In this document: positions 14,592-21,949 of the stretch, piece after piece | Numbering within the stretch: position 1 is the first letter of the stretch | How the letters are laid out: each line of letters opens with the position of its first letter | Assembly: GCA_900555725.1 (NCBI GenBank) | Contig: USMD01000015.1 | Location: forward strand, 1-26,115 | Source: an uncultured Garciella sp. | GTDB lineage: Bacteria > Bacillota > Clostridia > Eubacteriales > Garciellaceae | DNA length: 26,115 nucleotides | Direction of reading: 5' to 3' | Program-made: the position numbers and the translations under genes | The notes under the pieces: model-generated | Seen by the model: the letters and a program-made list of their open reading frames with translations, nothing else | Database searches by the model: none | What the model was told of the DNA's origin: nothing

Positions 14592-16589
14592 TCACTTTCC
14601 ACTGACCATTTCTTTAAATTCTTCTTCGTCAATAATCTTTACTCCTAGCTTTTTTGCCTTCTCTAATTTTGATCCTGCCTCTTCTCCTGCCAATACATAA
14701 TCGCTCTTTTTGCTTACACTAGAACTCACTTTTCCGCCCCTTTCTTCAATGAAAGCACTGGCTTCTTTCCTAGTCAAGGTAGGTAGGGTACCGGTAAGAA
14801 CAAAGGTCAATCCTTCTAGAGAGACATCTTTATTTTGCCCATTATTTTCTATTTCAGTCATAACCCCAGCTTTTTTCAATCTTTCTATTAATCTTTGATT
14901 TTCATGGCCCTGAAAAAAGGCCACGATATTTTCTGCCATCTTTTGTCCGATTTCATTAATAGCTACTAAATCCTCTGGGGTTGCTTTGGATAATTCCTCT
15001 ATACTTTTAAAATGTGCTGCTAAAATTTTTCCCCCTCGCTCTCCTACTAAGGGAATTCCCAAGGCAAAAATCAAATGGGCTAGTCCATTGGTCTTGGATT
15101 TTTCAATAGCATTTAATAAATTTTCTACTGACTTTTTCCCCATTCTCTCTATGGTGAGAAGATCTTCCTCTTTTAAATAGTAAATATCTGATACGTCATG
15201 AATTAGTTGCTCCTGTAGTAATTGTTTTACCACCGCAGGCCCTAGCCCCTCAATATCCATAGCATTTCGGGAAGCAAAGTGGATGATTCCCCTTTCTACC
15301 TGGGCAGGACAAGCTGCATTCATACACTTGGTAGCCGCTTCTCCTTCTATCCTAAGAGTCTTTTCTCCACAAACGGGACAGAATTCTGGCATTTTAAAGG
15401 CCCTTTCCTCTCCACTACGTTCCTCCTTTATCACCCTTACCACTTCAGGAATGATCTCCCCTGCTTTTCTTACCATTACCATATCCCCAATGCGAATATC
15501 CCTTTCTTTGATATAATCCTCATTGTGTAAAGAAGCTCTACTTACTGTAGTTCCGGCTAGTTGAACAGGATATAAGATGGCGGTAGGAGTCAACGCTCCG
15601 GTTCTTCCCACTTGTACTTCAATATCTAGAAGTTTTGTTTTTTTCTCTTGAGGAGGAAATTTGTAAGCGATGGCCCATCTAGGACTTTTGGAGGTACTCC
15701 CTAAGACTTCTCTTTGAGCTAGATTATTGACTTTAATAACAATCCCATCAATATCAAAGGGCAACTCCTGTCTATGCTCACTCCAATAATGGATCTGTTC
15801 TATGACTTCATCAATATTCTTACATAGATAACACTTACTTACTTTAAATCCAATCTTTCTTAAATGCTCTAAACTTTCAAAGTGACTTTGAAAACCTTTC
15901 TCTTGGATGGATTCTAGGTTGAATACATAGATATCTAAGGGACGAGAAGCTGCTAATTTTGGATCTAGTTGTCTAATAGAGCCTGCTGCTGCATTTCGGG
16001 CATTGGCAAAAATAGGTTGTCCTTCCTTTGCTCGTCTTTCATTTAAGACAATAAAATCCCTTTTAGGAATTAAGATCTCCCCCCGGACTTCCAAAGAATC
16101 TGGTTCCTTTAATCTCATAGGAATAGAGCGGACAGTCTTAAGATTAGCAGTAACATCTTCCCCTATGTATCCGTCTCCCCGAGTGGCCCCTTGAACAAAC
16201 TTCCCCTTATCGTATTTTAATACTACTGTTAAACCGTCAAATTTATATTCTACAACATACTCCACTTCTTGATGAAGGGTCTTTAAAATTCTCTGATCAA
16301 AGTCCCTTATATCTTCTTCACTAAAAGCATTGGCAAGGCTCAATTTAGGTACACTATGTTCTACCTTTGTAAAATACTCTAAAGCCTCTCCTCCTACTCT
16401 TTGACTAGGGGAATCCTCTGTAAGAAGTTCAGGATATTGTTCTTCCAATGCGATTAACTCTTGCATCATTTTATCGTACTGTGTATCTTCTATTTCTGGA
16501 TCATCTAAAACATAATATCTATAATTATGGTATTCGATTTTTTTCTTTAATTCTTCAACTCTCTCACGGGCTTTCTGAAATTCATCCAT
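14592..16589 (-). CDS. ligA: NAD-dependent DNA ligase LigA
   Basis: 665-aa bacterial replicative ligase that seals nicks using NAD+. Parts in order: domain Ia with the NMN-contacting HNYRYYVLDDPEIEDTQYD (21-39); the adenylation domain with catalytic Lys116 in YKFDGL; the OB fold (about 320-400, VQVGRTGALTPTA, VSRASLHNED); the four-cysteine zinc finger (CPVCGEKTLR ... CMNAACPAQ, about 403-428); helix-hairpin-helix repeats (IEGLGPAVVKQL, ALGIPLVGERG, INEIGQKMAENI); and a C-terminal BRCT domain (about 590-665, GLTFVLTGTLPTLTRKEA). Full length compared with about 670 for the family. The start follows AGGTG. It lies 60 bp after pcrA, the common Firmicute pcrA-ligA order. Confidence 0.98.
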   Translation of the reverse strand: MDEFQKARERVEELKKKIEYHNYRYYVLDDPEIEDTQYDKMMQELIALEEQYPELLTEDSPSQRVGGEALEYFTKVEHSVPKLSLANAFSEEDIRDFDQRILKTLHQEVEYVVEYKFDGLTVVLKYDKGKFVQGATRGDGYIGEDVTANLKTVRSIPMRLKEPDSLEVRGEILIPKRDFIVLNERRAKEGQPIFANARNAAAGSIRQLDPKLAASRPLDIYVFNLESIQEKGFQSHFESLEHLRKIGFKVSKCYLCKNIDEVIEQIHYWSEHRQELPFDIDGIVIKVNNLAQREVLGSTSKSPRWAIAYKFPPQEKKTKLLDIEVQVGRTGALTPTAILYPVQLAGTTVSRASLHNEDYIKERDIRIGDMVMVRKAGEIIPEVVRVIKEERSGEERAFKMPEFCPVCGEKTLRIEGEAATKCMNAACPAQVERGIIHFASRNAMDIEGLGPAVVKQLLQEQLIHDVSDIYYLKEEDLLTIERMGKKSVENLLNAIEKSKTNGLAHLIFALGIPLVGERGGKILAAHFKSIEELSKATPEDLVAINEIGQKMAENIVAFFQGHENQRLIERLKKAGVMTEIENNGQNKDVSLEGLTFVLTGTLPTLTRKEASAFIEERGGKVSSSVSKKSDYVLAGEEAGSKLEKAKKLGVKIIDEEEFKEMVSGK

Positions 16590-16628
16590 AATTGATCACC
16601 TACTTTGTTTAATTATTAAGGTTTTTGT

Positions 16629-16644
16629 TCAACTGGCACAACAG
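16629..16644. repeat. Solo outer arm of the palindromic repeat family
   Basis: TCAACTGGCACAACAG differs by two bases from the right outer arm of the large repeat at 25372-25556 (TCAACTAGCACAATAG). It lies 7 bp 3' of the pcrA stop. No partner arm or GATGTCTTCACTG core is near, so it may be a decayed or excised copy, or chance. Confidence 0.45.
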
Positions 16645-16650
16645 ATTAAG

Positions 16651-18876
16651 CTATTTCACTATAGTCAATGGAGCAAAGGACAAAGAAAGTTTTTTTATTC
16701 CAAGACCGGGAAAGGCAATGGATACTATGGTATCCCCATCTTGTTCCTTACGTTCTACTATGGTGCCAATACCAAATTTATTGTGTTTTACTTTCATACC
16801 CACCTGAATCTCCCGTACACCAGCACTGCCCTTAGAGGTGGTGGCAGCAATCTGGGAATCACGCTTTCCAAAACCAATATTCTTGTCTTGTCCTATTTGA
16901 AAACTGGCTTTGGACAAAGGTTTTTCTTGTACCTGTCGGTGTGGTTCTTCCTCCTCTACCAATAGATCTGATGGAATCTCTTCTAAAAATCTAGATTTTA
17001 TATAATAGGTAGTTTGCCCATAAATGGTTCTTTGCATAGCATAAGTTATATAAAGTTTTTCCATTGCTCTGGTGATTCCTACATAACAAAGTCTTCTTTC
17101 TTCTTCCATCTCCTCATAATCTGTAAGGGATCGAAAATGAGGAAACATTCCCTCTTCCATTCCTGCCAAAAATACCACTGGAAATTCTAGACCCTTAGCA
17201 TTGTGAAGGGTCATAAGTACTACAACCCCTTCTCCATCATCTAAATTATCAATATCTGCTACCAATGAAATGTTTTCTAGAAATACTTGTAGACTCGTGT
17301 CTTCACTATTTTGTTCAAATTCCATAGCAGCTGATATGAATTCTTCTAGGTTTTCTAAACGTATATCTGCCTTTTCCACCTTTCCTTCCTTTAACATTTC
17401 TAAATAGCCTGAATCCTCTAAAACGTGCTGAATCAATTCTGTTAACCCTATGGCTTTCTTCATTGTCATAAAGGTAGCCATCATAGTAGAAAATTTTCGA
17501 ATCTTGTTTTTTACTCTTTCAGAAAGTCCAGGCACTTCATTAATATTCAGGATAATATTATACATCCCTTCCTCTTTAAATTCCGCATAATTTTCTATTT
17601 TTTCTAAGGTAGTTTTCCCAATTCCCCTTTTGGGTACGTTGATAATTCTTTTTAAAGCAATATCATCGTAGGGATTTTCCAATAGAGTGAGATAAGCTAC
17701 AATATCCTTAATCTCCATACGAGAATAGAATTTCTGTCCTCCGAATATTTGATAAGGAATTCCTGCCCTCATAAAGGATTCCTCTAATACACGGGATTGG
17801 GCATTTGTGCGATAAAGAATGGCAAAATCCCCATAGGAACGATTTTCTTCCCTTCGACATTTTTCTATTTCCTGGGCAATAAAATCTCCTTCCTCATATT
17901 CGTTATAATTTTTTTTTACAAATATAAGGCTACCTTGCCCCTTATCTGTCCATAAATGTTTATCTTTTCGACCACTATTGTTTTGAATTACATAATTGGC
18001 AGCATCTAAAATTCTTTGGGAAGAACGATAATTTTGCTCTAGTTTAATGACCTTTGCCTCTGGAAAGTCCTTTTCAAAATCTAAAATATTTCTAACATCG
18101 GCGCCCCTAAAACGATAAATAGACTGATCATCGTCCCCTACTACACATAGATTTTTATAGCCCTGGGATAATAGATTTACTAATTTATATTGAGCATAGT
18201 TGGTATCTTGATACTCGTCTACTAAAACATATTTAAATTTATTTTGATAGTACTCTAGTACATCAGGATTCCCTTGAAAAAGTTCAATGGTTTTAAAAAT
18301 CAAGTCATCAAAGTCTAGAGCATTGTTTTTCATCAACTTTTTCTGATAAAGTTGGTAAATGGTAGCAATTTTCTCTAAACGATAATTTCCTTCATTTTGA
18401 TTGTTAAAATCCTCCGAAGTCAAAAGCTTGTCCTTTGCTTCTGAAATTGCTTTAATAACTACAGGTAATGGGAATTGTTTTTCATTTACATTCAGTTCCC
18501 TTAAACATTCTTGTAGTAAGCTTTTTTGATCAATCGTATCGTAAATGACAAAATTTTTATTATATCCTATTTTGTCGATATCTCTACGCAATATTCTTAC
18601 ACACATGGAGTGAAAGGTACTGACCCACATGGATGCACTTTCTGCTCCTACCAACTTTTCTACCCTTTCCTTCATTTCTCTAGCCGCCTTATTGGTAAAG
18701 GTAATGGCTAGGATTTGAGAAGGATAGGCAAATCCTTGTTCTATAATATAGGCAATTCTATGGGTTAAAACTCTAGTTTTTCCCGAACCTGCCCCTGCTA
18801 AAATCAAAAGAGGTCCTTCAATACACTGCACTCCTTCGGCCTGTTGAGGATTTAATCCCTGTAAAAGATCTGACAT
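16651..18876 (-). CDS. pcrA: ATP-dependent DNA helicase PcrA (UvrD family)
   Basis: 741 aa from the ATG at 18876, chosen for its AAAGGAG site 7 nt upstream; a 10-residue extension to 18906 has no comparable site. Superfamily 1A 3'-5' helicase for repair and plasmid/rolling-circle replication. Visible motifs: Q-motif LNPQQAEGV (8-16), Walker A GAGSGKT (28-34), motif Ia ITFTNKAAREMKERV, Walker B VDEYQDTNYAQ, motif III VVGDDDQSIYRFRGAD, motif IV LEQNYRSS, motif V TLHNAKGLEFPVVF and motif VI EERRLCYVGITRA. It ends in a Tudor-like C-terminal domain (about 685-740, VGMKVKHNKFGIGTIV). First gene of pcrA-ligA. Its leader carries a structured repeat (18901-18966). Confidence 0.97.
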   Translation of the reverse strand: MSDLLQGLNPQQAEGVQCIEGPLLILAGAGSGKTRVLTHRIAYIIEQGFAYPSQILAITFTNKAAREMKERVEKLVGAESASMWVSTFHSMCVRILRRDIDKIGYNKNFVIYDTIDQKSLLQECLRELNVNEKQFPLPVVIKAISEAKDKLLTSEDFNNQNEGNYRLEKIATIYQLYQKKLMKNNALDFDDLIFKTIELFQGNPDVLEYYQNKFKYVLVDEYQDTNYAQYKLVNLLSQGYKNLCVVGDDDQSIYRFRGADVRNILDFEKDFPEAKVIKLEQNYRSSQRILDAANYVIQNNSGRKDKHLWTDKGQGSLIFVKKNYNEYEEGDFIAQEIEKCRREENRSYGDFAILYRTNAQSRVLEESFMRAGIPYQIFGGQKFYSRMEIKDIVAYLTLLENPYDDIALKRIINVPKRGIGKTTLEKIENYAEFKEEGMYNIILNINEVPGLSERVKNKIRKFSTMMATFMTMKKAIGLTELIQHVLEDSGYLEMLKEGKVEKADIRLENLEEFISAAMEFEQNSEDTSLQVFLENISLVADIDNLDDGEGVVVLMTLHNAKGLEFPVVFLAGMEEGMFPHFRSLTDYEEMEEERRLCYVGITRAMEKLYITYAMQRTIYGQTTYYIKSRFLEEIPSDLLVEEEEPHRQVQEKPLSKASFQIGQDKNIGFGKRDSQIAATTSKGSAGVREIQVGMKVKHNKFGIGTIVERKEQDGDTIVSIAFPGLGIKKLSLSFAPLTIVK

Positions 18877-18900
18877 CTTACTGCTCCTTTCCTTTTCCAT

Positions 18901-18966
18901 ATCCAATGATTCTTAAGTTCAGATGAAATTTGCCTGTAAGAAATACTTTTCTCCACATATTCTTAC
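18901..18966 (-). repeat. Structured module 2, copy in the pcrA leader
   Basis: On the minus strand this 66-bp stretch aligns with 21785-21855 (plus) along most of its length, sharing GTGGAGAAAAGTAT, CATCTGAAC and AATCATT. It forms a GTAAGAA/TTCTTAC stem (18966-18960 with 18942-18936); the other copy forms a different-sequence stem at the same place. It lies between the predicted start of transcription and the pcrA ATG. The gap 18877-19218 otherwise holds the promoter and the 19105 repeat. Confidence 0.7.
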
Positions 18967-18978
18967 TTTCCTTTCTCT

Positions 18979-19007
18979 ATTATATAGAAATCTGTCCAAG
19001 ATGAAAA
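18979..19007 (-). promoter_or_regulatory. Candidate sigma-A promoter of pcrA-ligA
   Basis: Minus strand TTTTCA (19007-19002), 17 bp, perfect TATAAT (18984-18979). Start near 18972, giving a leader of about 95 nt that contains the module 2 hairpin. Confidence 0.55.
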
Positions 19008-19104
19008 GAAAGAAGAAGTGTAGGATATAAGGATCTATTTATCCGATGACTATCTGCGCCCTCTTCACACAATACTCCCTCTTATGGTAATCTTACAGCA
19101 TACA

Positions 19105-19170
19105 AATAAAATAGAGCCATAGATGTCTTCATCTCACTGCTCCATAAAACATCTACGACTCTATTTTATT
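19105..19170 (-). terminator. Palindromic repeat copy, terminator of metY
   Basis: 22-nt arms (19105-19126 with 19149-19170) pair with two mismatches. The arms end in AATAAAATAGAG/CTCTATTTTATT, so T-rich tails exist on both strands. The inner part is ATAGATGTCTTCA ... AACATCTA, the same core as copies at 6299, 13530 and 25372. It lies 48 bp past the metY stop and probably ends that transcript; it could also work on the other strand. Confidence 0.78.
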
Positions 19171-19218
19171 TAGCTTTGATTTGTTTTGAAACAATCCCTG
19201 TCACACTATAATAGTTCT

Positions 19219-20502
19219 TTATTCTCCTAATGCCTGCTCTAAATCATGGATAATATCATCTATATGTTCTGTTCCTACGGATAGACGAATGGTATTGGGT
19301 TTAACCCCTGATTCTAAAAGTTCTTGCTCACTCATTTGAGAATGGGTTGTACTTGCAGGATGAATTACTAAAGATTTTAGATCTGCCACATTGGCAAGTA
19401 AAGAAAATATCTCCAACTTATCAATAAAGGCTTTTGCTTCCTCTGGTCCTCCTTTGATTTCAAAGGTAAAGATAGAACCTGCCCCATTGGGAAAATATTT
19501 TTTATATAATTCATGATAGGGGTTATCTTGTAATGCTGGATGATTCACCCTTTCTACCTTTGGGTGTTTCGATAGAAAATCTACCACCTTTAATGCATTT
19601 TCTACATGACGTTCTACACGAAGGGATAGGGTTTCCAATCCTTGTAAAAGCAAAAAGGCGTTAAAAGGACTGATGGTAGCCCCCGTATCTCTCATTAGAG
19701 TAACTCTCATTTTTAAGATGTACGCTGCCTTTCCACCCGCCTCGGTAAATTTCATTCCGTGATAACTTGGATTGGACTTAGATAATCCTAAAAATTTGTC
19801 ATTTTGTGTCCAGTCAAAATTACCACCGTCAACTACTACACCGCCCATAGTAGTTCCATGGCCTCCGATAAATTTGGTGGCAGAATGTACTACAACATCT
19901 GCTCCATGTTCAATAGGGCGGAATAAATAAGGCGTAGCAAAGGTATTATCAACAATAAGGGGGATTCCATGCTTATGAGCAACCTCTGCTACTGCATCCA
20001 CATCAATGATATTACAATTTGGATTCCCTAGGGTTTCCATAAAAATTGCCTTCGTATTTTCTTGAATAGCATTTTCAAAATTAGAAACATCATCTCCGTT
20101 TACAAAAGTTGTTGTAATCCCATAATCTGCTAAAGTATTTTCAAATAAATTATAAGTGCCTCCGTAAATCGTGTTAGAAGAAACAATATGATCTCCTGCA
20201 CCGGTGATATTTAAAACAGCATAGGTAATAGCAGCGGATCCAGTGGCAGTAGCTAGAGCCCCCACCCCTCCTTCCAATGCAGCAACTCTCTTTTCAAAAA
20301 CATCAGAAGTTGGATTCATAATTCTTGCATAAACATTTCCTTCCTCTGACAATCCAAAGCGGTTTGCACCCTGTTCAGAATTAGCAAAAACATAGGAAGT
20401 TGTTTGATAAATCGGGACAGCTCGGGCATCTGTTGCAGGATCAGGCTTTTCCTGACCAACATGTAATTGTAAGGTTTCAAATTTTAAATTTGTATTTTCC
20501 AT
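19219..20502 (-). CDS. metY: O-acetylhomoserine sulfhydrylase (aminocarboxypropyltransferase)
   Basis: 427-aa PLP enzyme of the Cys/Met metabolism family, making homocysteine from O-acetylhomoserine and sulfide in the cytoplasm. The start is the ATG at 20502 with GGAG 8 nt upstream; the GTG three codons earlier overlaps the ribosome binding site. Landmarks: TLQLHVGQEKPDPATDARAVPIYQTTSYVF (10-39), the phosphate-binding YARIMNPTSDVFEKRVAALEGG (58-79), the aspartate in LIVDNTFATP, and the PLP lysine K210 in HSATKFIGGHGTT. Length about 430 is typical of MetY rather than the shorter MetB/MetC. It is divergent from cysK across a 207-bp region, pairing methionine- and cysteine-branch sulfide assimilation. 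Confidence 0.95.
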   Translation of the reverse strand: MENTNLKFETLQLHVGQEKPDPATDARAVPIYQTTSYVFANSEQGANRFGLSEEGNVYARIMNPTSDVFEKRVAALEGGVGALATATGSAAITYAVLNITGAGDHIVSSNTIYGGTYNLFENTLADYGITTTFVNGDDVSNFENAIQENTKAIFMETLGNPNCNIIDVDAVAEVAHKHGIPLIVDNTFATPYLFRPIEHGADVVVHSATKFIGGHGTTMGGVVVDGGNFDWTQNDKFLGLSKSNPSYHGMKFTEAGGKAAYILKMRVTLMRDTGATISPFNAFLLLQGLETLSLRVERHVENALKVVDFLSKHPKVERVNHPALQDNPYHELYKKYFPNGAGSIFTFEIKGGPEEAKAFIDKLEIFSLLANVADLKSLVIHPASTTHSQMSEQELLESGVKPNTIRLSVGTEHIDDIIHDLEQALGE

Positions 20503-20560
20503 GTGTTTCACTCCAATCCATACATAGTATTTTTATGTATTTTCCTAATAATTAATCATT

Positions 20561-20589
20561 ATAATATACGGAATATTTTGATTTGTCAA
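20561..20589 (-). promoter_or_regulatory. Sigma-A promoter of metY
   Basis: Minus strand perfect TTGACA (20589-20584), 17 bp, TATTAT (20566-20561; 5 of 6). Start near 20554, about 52 nt before the ATG. This leader is too short for an S-box riboswitch, and none is seen. Confidence 0.75.
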
Positions 20590-20604
20590 CAAAAAATAAA
20601 AATT

Positions 20605-20629
20605 AATTCTTACTAGTCTTATAGGAATT
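20605..20629. promoter_or_regulatory. Candidate operator between metY and cysK
   Basis: A 25-bp imperfect dyad (AATTCTTAC...ATAGGAATT, 9 of 12 pairs) lies directly upstream of the cysK -35 box and about 15 bp upstream of the metY -35. The TAGGAATT half resembles sites of Rrf2-type cysteine regulators such as CymR in other Firmicutes, but no regulator gene is in the window. Inference from position and shape. Confidence 0.42.
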
Positions 20630-20631
20630 TA

Positions 20632-20660
20632 TTGAAATAAATAAAGGTATATGATATAGT
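20632..20660 (+). promoter_or_regulatory. Sigma-A promoter of cysK
   Basis: TTGAAA (20632-20637), 17-bp spacer, TATAGT (20655-20660); 5 of 6 matches in each box. Start near 20667, 43 nt before the cysK ATG, which has AAAGGAGAG upstream. Confidence 0.75.
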
Positions 20661-20709
20661 AATAATAGAAAAACTAAAACTAATTTTTAAGAATAAAAGG
20701 AGAGATATT

Positions 20710-21639
20710 ATGAAGATTCCTAAAAGTCTTTCAGATTTAGTTGGAAAAACACCCTTATTAGAGTTGTCTAACTATGAAAAAGAAAAACAAATAAAAAGCA
20801 CTCTTATCGCAAAACTAGAGTATTTTAATCCCGCTGGGAGTGTAAAAGATAGAATTGCCAAGTCTATGATTGAAGACGCAGAGAAAAAGGGAATTTTAAA
20901 AACAGGTTCCACTATCATTGAAGCTACCAGTGGAAACACAGGGATTGGACTGGCTTCCATAGGAACGGCAAAGGGATATAGAGTAATCATCGTCATGCCT
21001 GAAACCATGAGCGTAGAACGTAGAAAGCTTATGAAGGGCTACGGTGCTGAATTAATTTTAACAGAAGGAGCAAAAGGAATGAAAGGAGCCATTGCCAAAG
21101 CAGAAGAATTGGCAAAAGAAATTCCAGATTCCTTTATTGCTGGTCAATTTATAAATGAATCTAATCCAACTGCTCATAAAACAACAACTGGTCCAGAAAT
21201 TTGGGAAGATACCGATGGTAAAGTAGATATTTTTGTAGCAGGAATCGGAACTGGCGGTACTATTACAGGGGTTGGAGAATACTTAAAGGAAAAAAATCCA
21301 AGTGTAAAAATCATTGCCGTAGAACCAGCAGCATCACCAGTTCTATCTAAAGGAACCGCTGGATCCCATAAGATTCAAGGAATTGGTGCTGGATTTGTTC
21401 CAAAAGTACTTAATACTGATATTTATAATGAAATCATTGCCGTTAAAGATGAAGATGCCTTTGCTACAGCAAGGGAAGTTGCAAAATATGAAGGCCTCTT
21501 AGTGGGAATTTCCTCAGGAGCCGCTGTTTGGGCTGCTACACAAATCGCCCTAAGACCTGAAAATGAAGGGAAAAATATTGTAGCACTACTTCCAGATGCA
21601 GGAGAACGCTACCTTTCAACTCCATTGTTTGAAGCTTAA
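20710..21639 (+). CDS. cysK: Cysteine synthase (O-acetylserine sulfhydrylase)
   Basis: 309-aa fold-type II PLP enzyme converting O-acetylserine and sulfide to cysteine. The PLP lysine is K46 in NPAGSVKDRIA; the substrate loop EATSGNTGIGLA is at 71-82; the phosphate-binding glycine loop is GIGTGGTITGVGEYL (about 178-192); the C-terminal GISSGAAVWAA and LLPDAGERYLST are in place. Length fits CysK. It is the only rightward gene in the window. No serine acetyltransferase (cysE) is adjacent, so O-acetylserine supply lies elsewhere. No clear rho-independent terminator follows; the message may run into the structured region at 21667-21855. CysK versus CysM cannot be separated with certainty, but the motifs favour CysK. 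Confidence 0.96.
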   Translation: MKIPKSLSDLVGKTPLLELSNYEKEKQIKSTLIAKLEYFNPAGSVKDRIAKSMIEDAEKKGILKTGSTIIEATSGNTGIGLASIGTAKGYRVIIVMPETMSVERRKLMKGYGAELILTEGAKGMKGAIAKAEELAKEIPDSFIAGQFINESNPTAHKTTTGPEIWEDTDGKVDIFVAGIGTGGTITGVGEYLKEKNPSVKIIAVEPAASPVLSKGTAGSHKIQGIGAGFVPKVLNTDIYNEIIAVKDEDAFATAREVAKYEGLLVGISSGAAVWAATQIALRPENEGKNIVALLPDAGERYLSTPLFEA

Positions 21640-21666
21640 TCTAATATAAAAAAGTAACTGCTGTAT

Positions 21667-21855
21667 CACTTTTAATACTCCCAGCCTATAAAGTGGGAGA
21701 TAAGTACTGCTACGGCCCTAGATAAGTTTTTCTCCTAAAGGGCAAGGATTTCTAAGTATCGAAAATACCAATACTAAGAACTCTGTTAGTAAGGTTTAGG
21801 TGGAGAAAAGTATTCTTACTGACCAAACTCCATCTGAACCTAAAAATCATTTGAT
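21667..21855 (+). ncRNA. Candidate structured RNA / mosaic repeat 3' of cysK
   Basis: The 310-bp gap 21640-21949 has no gene but dense secondary structure on the plus strand. Module 1 is a CTCCCA/TGGGAG hairpin (21667-21703; copy at 11105). Next are a GCCCT/AGGGC hairpin (21715-21743) and a 9-of-10 stem (21750-21759 with 21771-21780). Module 2 (21785-21855; copy at 18901) has stem GTTAGTAAG/CTTACTGAC. In module 2, GGTTTAGGTGGAG (21793-21805) can instead pair fully, using two G-U pairs, with 21828-21840, or partly with 21727-21738. The G-U pairs favour plus-strand RNA. It could be a cysK 3' UTR element, a small RNA or a transposon-end remnant; no known family recognised. Confidence 0.5.
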
Positions 21856-21882
21856 CAATATTATCTAATCTTAAAAATCTTA

Positions 21883-21901
21883 GGGCAGGATTATCCTGCC
21901 C
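21883..21901 (-). terminator. Terminator of the OadA-type gene
   Basis: A perfect GGGCAGGA/TCCTGCCC stem with a 3-nt loop lies 48 bp past the stop. On the minus strand TAAGATTTTT follows, so the T-run is slightly displaced. It also faces cysK transcription from the other side. Confidence 0.65.
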
Positions 21902-21949
21902 CTACAATTGATTTACTACTAACATTTAAACCTATCCTACTATCTGTTC

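Noticed and set aside
16632..16650. TGGCAC-like sigma-54 -24 element near the pcrA stop
   Set aside because: No GC at the correct -12 spacing and no rightward gene follows; it belongs to the repeat arm.
16625..16965. Plus-strand open frames of 60 and 74 aa at the pcrA 3' end
   Set aside because: They are shadows of pcrA, whose Tudor-like C-terminus is well formed on the other strand.
20503..20554. SAM riboswitch (S-box) or T-box in front of metY
   Set aside because: The leader is only about 52 nt and lacks the conserved elements of either class.
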